This document shows, piece after piece, positions 6,451 to 9,521 of a DNA stretch of 9,521 nucleotides. The stretch covers positions 1 through 9,521 of the forward strand of contig CANQCE010000032.1 of assembly GCA_947589655.1 (NCBI GenBank). Reading direction: 5' to 3'. The first letter of the stretch is position 1; every line of letters begins with the position of its first letter. A program made the translations under genes and the position numbers. The notes beneath the pieces were generated by a model. The model was not told the origin of the DNA, did not search any database, and saw nothing but the letters and a program-made list of their open reading frames with translations. The stretch is from an uncultured Clostridia bacterium (GTDB lineage Bacteria > Bacillota > Clostridia > Christensenellales > UBA1242).

Positions 6451-7078
6451 AAACTTCGTTTTTTAGCACAAAACTATAATCTTCCAGTTCCTTTTTTAAC
6501 GCCCTATAATTAGGGCAAATTTTCTGCACGTCTGCCCAAAATTTAGGCTTGTGGTTCATGTGTCTACTGTGGCACAATTCGTGGCAAACAACATATTCCG
6601 CCAAACGCTGCGGCAAAATTACAAGTTTCCAATTAAGTTTCATTGTCCCTTTCACATTGTAACTGCCCCAAACACGCGTGGATGTTGTAGGCTTTAACTC
6701 TTTGTAAACAAGTCCAGTGCGCTGAGACAACCTTTCCGCCAGTTCCTCTAAGGTATGAAAATTGGATAGATAAATTTTTTTGCGTAACTGCCTTTGTTTT
6801 TCGGCACTCTGCAAAGAATAATTAAGCGACACCTCCTTTGCCGGCATAAAAGGCTGTCCGTTTAAATAAATTGTGTTTTCAAGGTCAAACGAACTGGAAA
6901 AATTCTCTTTTTCGGCAAGTTTTGCCGCATTTTTATGTAGCCAATTCATTTTGCTCTGCAAAAATTCGTCAACTTTTTTGCTGGAAATTGTTAAAGGCGC
7001 TTTCAGCACTGCGTGCTGGCTGTCCTCTAACTTTAAGACCATTGTTCTTCTTTTCATCCTTATAATTTCAAGTTTCAT
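6449..7078 (-). CDS. YgjP/DUF45 family metallopeptidase-like protein
   Basis: A 209-residue member of the YgjP-like (DUF45, COG1451) family, related to WLM/SprT-type zinc peptidases. The zinc site is intact: HELCH (166-170, HExxH type) followed by H173 and H176 in SRHMNHKPKFW, the family pattern. Upstream of it WGSYNVKGTMKLNW (137-150) is the usual conserved strand. The N-terminal half (about 1-125) is the poorly conserved beta-rich segment seen in the family. The biological substrate is not known; E. coli YgjP has been reported with nucleotide-phosphatase activity, which does not establish the role here. The gene starts an apparent two-gene unit with spoIVB. It has no Shine-Dalgarno sequence; a strong promoter lies 6 bp before the ATG, predicting a leaderless mRNA. 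Confidence 0.9.
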   Translation of the reverse strand: MKLEIIRMKRRTMVLKLEDSQHAVLKAPLTISSKKVDEFLQSKMNWLHKNAAKLAEKENFSSSFDLENTIYLNGQPFMPAKEVSLNYSLQSAEKQRQLRKKIYLSNFHTLEELAERLSQRTGLVYKELKPTTSTRVWGSYNVKGTMKLNWKLVILPQRLAEYVVCHELCHSRHMNHKPKFWADVQKICPNYRALKKELEDYSFVLKNEV

Positions 7079-7084
7079 AAAAAC

Positions 7085-7112
7085 ATTATATCACATAAAT
7101 TTGCTTTTTCAA
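7085..7112 (-). promoter_or_regulatory. Extended -10 promoter of the ygjP-like gene, predicting a leaderless transcript
   Basis: On the minus strand TTGAAA (7107-7112), a 16-bp spacer and a perfect TATAAT (7085-7090) preceded by TGA form a strong extended -10 promoter. GTTTTT, 6 bp, is all that lies between it and the ATG, so transcription should start at the initiation codon. Confidence 0.75.
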
Positions 7113-7139
7113 AATAAATTACATAAACCAACAATTAAA

Positions 7140-7171
7140 GCATACCACCACAACATATTGTGGAGTTATGC
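7140..7171. repeat. 32-bp palindromic repeat, locus B unit 1
   Basis: The arms GCATACCACCACAA and TTGTGGAGTTATGC surround a 4-bp centre; 13 of 16 symmetric positions pair. It lies in the divergent spacer between ygjP-like and padR, where a terminator is not expected. Its right two-thirds matches locus A (20 of 22 positions). Confidence 0.75.
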
Positions 7172-7172
7172 C

Positions 7173-7203
7173 ACATACCACCAAATATTTTGTTGTATTA
7201 TGC
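7173..7203. repeat. Palindromic repeat, locus B unit 2 (tandem, diverged)
   Basis: It follows unit 1 with a period of about 33 bp and aligns to it with one gap and about 25 of 31 positions identical. Both start with CATACCACC and end with TTATGC. It is less symmetric than unit 1, with several mismatches in the arms. Confidence 0.65.
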
Positions 7204-7238
7204 CATAAAAAAATTTTTGCATAATACCTTAAATTTAT

Positions 7239-7267
7239 TTGACAAATTTTTTTTATATATATAAAAT
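7239..7267 (+). promoter_or_regulatory. Strong predicted promoter of the padR-type gene
   Basis: A perfect TTGACA (7239-7244), a 17-bp spacer and TAAAAT (7262-7267). The leader is about 19 nt long and carries AGGAG (7281-7285) 7 bp before the ATG at 7293. Confidence 0.8.
7251..7266. promoter_or_regulatory. 16-bp perfect palindrome over the padR -10 box; possible operator
   Basis: TTTTATATATATAAAA reads the same on both strands and covers most of the -10 box. PadR-type proteins often repress their own promoters through dyad sites, so autoregulation is plausible. An alternating AT run can also arise by chance in such AT-rich DNA. Confidence 0.35.
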
Positions 7268-7292
7268 TAATAGAGAAGATAGGAGTTTTTAT

Positions 7293-8939
7293 ATGGCATT
7301 TAATTCAAATGGAGAAGTTTCATATCTGGTGCTGGACAGTTTAAGTCACGGCTCAAAGTATGGGCTTGAAATCATTGAATACATCTCGCAGAAAACTGGT
7401 GGGAACTACATCATGAAAAAACCCACCCTTTATTCTTGCCTAACCCGCATGGAAAAGAAGGGATATCTTTCATCTTCGTTTTGGAGTGAAAGCGAAATGG
7501 GCGGAAAACGCCATTATTACACCATAACCAATGCTGGAAAAGCCGCTTTGGAAGAACTTGAAGCGGAATTTGCAAACGCATCTTTTGATAGCCTTGCAGA
7601 AGACGATGAGCCAGAGCAAAAAGCAGAGGTTAAAGAGGAAGATAAAACAATTGTGCTGCAACAGGACAATATGTTTAATTTAACTGCCAAGCAGCCCGTT
7701 GAAGAAAAACCTACTCCGCAAGAGCCGCAAAACGGCGTTTTGGACAACCAGATAGACATATTCTCTCTCCAAACGGAACAAGAGCCTGAAAACAAGGATA
7801 AAAAGGAATATTATCAATCCATTTTGGAACAAGAGCCAGTTCGTGATGATGCAGTTTTATTAAACGAAAACGAACATTTAACCACCGCCCAAGAAGAACA
7901 AAACAAAAAGTTGTTCGATACGTCCAGCGAACTAAAAAAATATCGCAAGAAAAAGAGTTTCTCGGAAAATCAAATTGAAATGGCAGTTGTTTATGAAAAA
8001 GAAGAAGACCAAGAAATTCAAAGGCAGCGAATTGAACAGTTAAAAGCATCCATGTTAAGTGCAAGGCAAAACAGAGTGCAAGAGCCTGAAACGCCTTCCC
8101 AAAGCCAGCCAAGCAACTTTACGTTCAAAGAGGAAAAATTGGAAGAAACCGCCCCTGCCCCCGTTCATGATGACGCCATTTTTATAACCTCAAGATATAC
8201 CGATGATGAAATACCAGTTCAAAAGAAGATTGCCCCTACAAACATTGAAATTGATGTAACCGACAGCAACCTTCCTGCACCAAAACGCGATACCAATTTG
8301 GAACCGACCTATCGCGACATGATGTCCAAACTTTTTGAACGCAAAAAAGAGAAAGAGCAAACTGTAAAGGTTGCACAAACCCCTAAAAAAGCAGAAAAAG
8401 CAGAAACGCCTGTGTATAACGCCGGCACAATTGATAGTTTTGTGGATTACAACTCTTTAAAGAAATATTATGCTGGTCATGGCATTGAATTTAAGGAATA
8501 CACAAAAACAAGTGTGGAACGAGTGCACAACACAAACCTGCTTTTGCTTATAAGTTCTGCCATTTTGCTACTCCTTTCTGGGATTGGCAGCATTGTAATC
8601 TTTGGGATTTTGGCTGGCGCAAAGGTTTTAAATGCCAGCACAAATTTCTTGTTCTACACAGTCCCACTGTTATTCTTGGTTTACACATGCTTTTGCCTTA
8701 TCAAATGGAAGTTATATCCAAGCCGCAAAGCAGGCCTAACCTACACCGCCTTGCAAAACTGGGCAATATTCGCTTTAACAACGGCAATCATTTTGGTTGT
8801 AAACATAATTTGTGGCATGCAGGCCGAGGCCATGGCAAACTATCTAACAAGCCTATTCCTGCCTATTTTAGGGATGTTTCTCGCCTTCCCATGCAACTTC
8901 CACTTGAAAAGATTTCTGTTTAAAAGGTATGCCAAATAA
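7293..8939 (+). CDS. PadR-type winged-helix regulator with long acidic linker and four membrane segments
   Basis: A 548-residue protein with an unusual layout. Residues about 11-90 are a PadR-type winged helix (SYLVLDSLSHGSKYGLEII, TLYSCLTRMEKKGYLSS, wing GGKRHYYTITNAGKAALEEL). Residues about 95-410 are rich in E, K, Q and P with no recognised fold, probably disordered with some coiled coil. The last 135 residues hold four hydrophobic segments (about 414-440, 451-470, 489-508, 516-533). This suggests a DNA-binding domain tethered to the membrane, possibly sensing an envelope or membrane signal; targets are unknown. Ordinary PadR proteins are about 100-190 residues. The frame is open 18 codons upstream through a TTG in the -35 box, but the chosen ATG has an AGGAG site 7 bp away and starts at the domain. 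It is a single-gene unit ending at a terminator. Confidence 0.88.
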   Translation: MAFNSNGEVSYLVLDSLSHGSKYGLEIIEYISQKTGGNYIMKKPTLYSCLTRMEKKGYLSSSFWSESEMGGKRHYYTITNAGKAALEELEAEFANASFDSLAEDDEPEQKAEVKEEDKTIVLQQDNMFNLTAKQPVEEKPTPQEPQNGVLDNQIDIFSLQTEQEPENKDKKEYYQSILEQEPVRDDAVLLNENEHLTTAQEEQNKKLFDTSSELKKYRKKKSFSENQIEMAVVYEKEEDQEIQRQRIEQLKASMLSARQNRVQEPETPSQSQPSNFTFKEEKLEETAPAPVHDDAIFITSRYTDDEIPVQKKIAPTNIEIDVTDSNLPAPKRDTNLEPTYRDMMSKLFERKKEKEQTVKVAQTPKKAEKAETPVYNAGTIDSFVDYNSLKKYYAGHGIEFKEYTKTSVERVHNTNLLLLISSAILLLLSGIGSIVIFGILAGAKVLNASTNFLFYTVPLLFLVYTCFCLIKWKLYPSRKAGLTYTALQNWAIFALTTAIILVVNIICGMQAEAMANYLTSLFLPILGMFLAFPCNFHLKRFLFKRYAK

Positions 8940-8970
8940 AAATTTTTAAAAAAGTGTGAATATTTTTTAA

Positions 8971-9000
8971 ACATCCACACAACATAATAGCGAGTTAGGT
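8971..9000 (+). repeat. Degenerate copy of the palindromic repeat after padR
   Basis: CACAACATA and GAGTTA occur in the same order and spacing as in unit 1 at 7149-7171, with 17 of 23 positions identical, preceded by ACATCCA resembling the unit's GCATACCA start. The palindrome itself has decayed. Similarity this short could be accidental. Confidence 0.35.
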
Positions 9001-9016
9001 GAGAAATTACCTACTC
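8992..9016. other. Hairpin in the padR 3' region without T-run
   Basis: GAG-T-TAGGT pairs with ACCTA-CTC around an 8-nt loop (8 bp, one bulged T). It is followed by AAAAACG rather than a T-run on the plus strand and lacks one on the minus strand, so it is not an obvious terminator. It could stabilise the padR mRNA 3' end. Confidence 0.4.
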
Positions 9017-9022
9017 AAAAAC

Positions 9023-9075
9023 GAAAAGAGATAATTAGTTCGTGCAGAACAAATTTACATCTCTTTTCTTTTTTT
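9023..9075. terminator. Bidirectional terminator between padR and the convergent membrane-protein gene
   Basis: GAAAAGAGAT (9023-9032) pairs perfectly with ATCTCTTTTC (9059-9068), enclosing a smaller GTTC/GAAC hairpin (9039-9042 with 9047-9050). Plus-strand transcripts end in a T-run at 9069-9075. On the minus strand the second arm gives TCTCTTTTC followed by GTTTTT. The right arm overlaps the last codons of the minus-strand gene. The loop is long for a classical terminator. Confidence 0.65.
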
Positions 9076-9521
9076 ATCTCGTTTAAATTTTTTGAAAAGC
9101 AACAGTGCAATCTCCGCAAGCACCCAAATGGCAACCAAGGCTATGGCGGCAAGGAAGATATAAAAAGTGGCGTTTTCAAACAGCATACAAAAAGAAAGCA
9201 CAATGCCGCTGGAGATGGCCGTTCCAATGCAAACCGAAAGTGCTGCCTGCCAGAATTTAAGATTGGACAGTCCCCCAATCAGCCCACCAGCATAAACGCC
9301 AGTTAGCGGCAACGGAATTGCCACAAATGCCGCCAAACTGCAACATTTTTTTAATGTGGAGTTTTTTTCGCTCACAGAAGAAACTTGACTGGCAAATTTT
9401 TCCTTCAATTTTCCAAACAGTTTTTCATGCACAAAGCCGCTGGTGTGCTTTTTCAATATTTTAGCAAGCCAAATGACCGCCATTGCTGGAATCATGCTGC
9501 CTGCAACGACCACCGCATAAG
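9055..9521 (-). CDS. COG2426 'small multidrug export'-type membrane protein, C-terminal part
   Basis: The last 154 residues of an integral membrane protein; the frame is still open at the right edge, so the true start lies outside. The core VAIPLPLTGVYAGGLIGGL and the preceding GSMIPAMAVIWLAKILKK match the COG2426 / Sm_multidrug_ex (PF06695) family as I recall it. About four hydrophobic stretches are visible: around MIPAMAVIWLAKIL, AAFVAIPLPLTGVYAGGLIG, ALSVCIGTAISSGIVLSFCM and FYIFLAAIALVAIWVLAEI. The C-terminus is a basic cytoplasmic tail (KKFKRDKKRKEM). Despite the family name, drug export is not established for most members. A GTG at 9511-9513 could serve as a start but is internal to the conserved region, so it is unlikely to be real. 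Confidence 0.8.
   Translation of the reverse strand, partial: YAVVVAGSMIPAMAVIWLAKILKKHTSGFVHEKLFGKLKEKFASQVSSVSEKNSTLKKCCSLAAFVAIPLPLTGVYAGGLIGGLSNLKFWQAALSVCIGTAISSGIVLSFCMLFENATFYIFLAAIALVAIWVLAEIALLLFKKFKRDKKRKEM

Noticed and set aside
7140..7203. CRISPR array
   Set aside because: There are only two adjacent units with no spacers between them, the units differ from each other, and no cas gene is present.
7239..7292. TTG start for the PadR-type gene 18 codons upstream
   Set aside because: The TTG is the beginning of the -35 hexamer TTGACA, so it would not be transcribed; the ATG at 7293 has AGGAG 7 bp upstream.
9039..9050. SOS (LexA) box at GTTC-GTGC-GAAC-like sequence
   Set aside because: The arms are in the wrong order for a LexA box (GAAC should precede GTTC), and the element is fully explained as the inner hairpin of the terminator.
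9055..9513. Complete short membrane protein starting at the GTG at 9511-9513
   Set aside because: The frame stays open to the window edge and the GTG lies inside the conserved family region; the protein is better read as truncated by the window.

Overview
The window comes from a low-GC Gram-positive bacterium. It is AT-rich throughout, most genes have strong GGAGG-type ribosome binding sites, and the tig-clpP-clpX, RNase Y and SpoIVB-type genes fit Bacillota/Clostridia. A spore-forming or spore-derived, possibly uncultured gut lineage is my inference. No rRNA, tRNA, IS element, prophage or CRISPR array is visible.

Left part (1-3932, all on the minus strand): trigger factor (tig), clpP and clpX form a compact protein-quality-control operon with 20-24 bp gaps. 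A TGn-extended promoter upstream of tig starts it and a rho-independent terminator just after clpX ends it. The next gene, rny (RNase Y), has its own TTGACA promoter and runs off the left edge with only its membrane anchor and coiled coil present.

Middle (3933-7238): a 227-bp divergent spacer separates tig from a complete plus-strand tyrosine recombinase whose layout recalls the single-protein XerS family. The spacer contains a 27-bp inverted repeat of dif-like size. Facing the recombinase is a minus-strand pair: a YgjP/DUF45 metallopeptidase-like gene followed by a SpoIVB-type S55 serine peptidase. The recombinase and the ygjP-like gene each have an extended -10 box exactly 6 bp before the ATG and no Shine-Dalgarno sequence, which predicts leaderless mRNAs. 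A weaker sigma-F/G-like promoter in front of spoIVB would have the same geometry.

Right part (7239-9521): a plus-strand gene encodes an unusual membrane-anchored PadR-type regulator: an N-terminal winged helix, about 320 residues of acidic low-complexity linker, then four predicted membrane segments. It converges on a COG2426 'small multidrug export'-type membrane protein that enters from the right edge. A shared bidirectional terminator lies between them.

The most unexpected structure is a family of short palindromic repeats. One copy fills the junction between the recombinase and spoIVB stop codons, two tandem copies lie between ygjP and padR, and a degenerate copy follows padR. The first two loci share the same two-unit arrangement in direct orientation and bracket the spoIVB-ygjP pair next to the recombinase gene. 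A link between the repeats and the recombinase is a hypothesis only.
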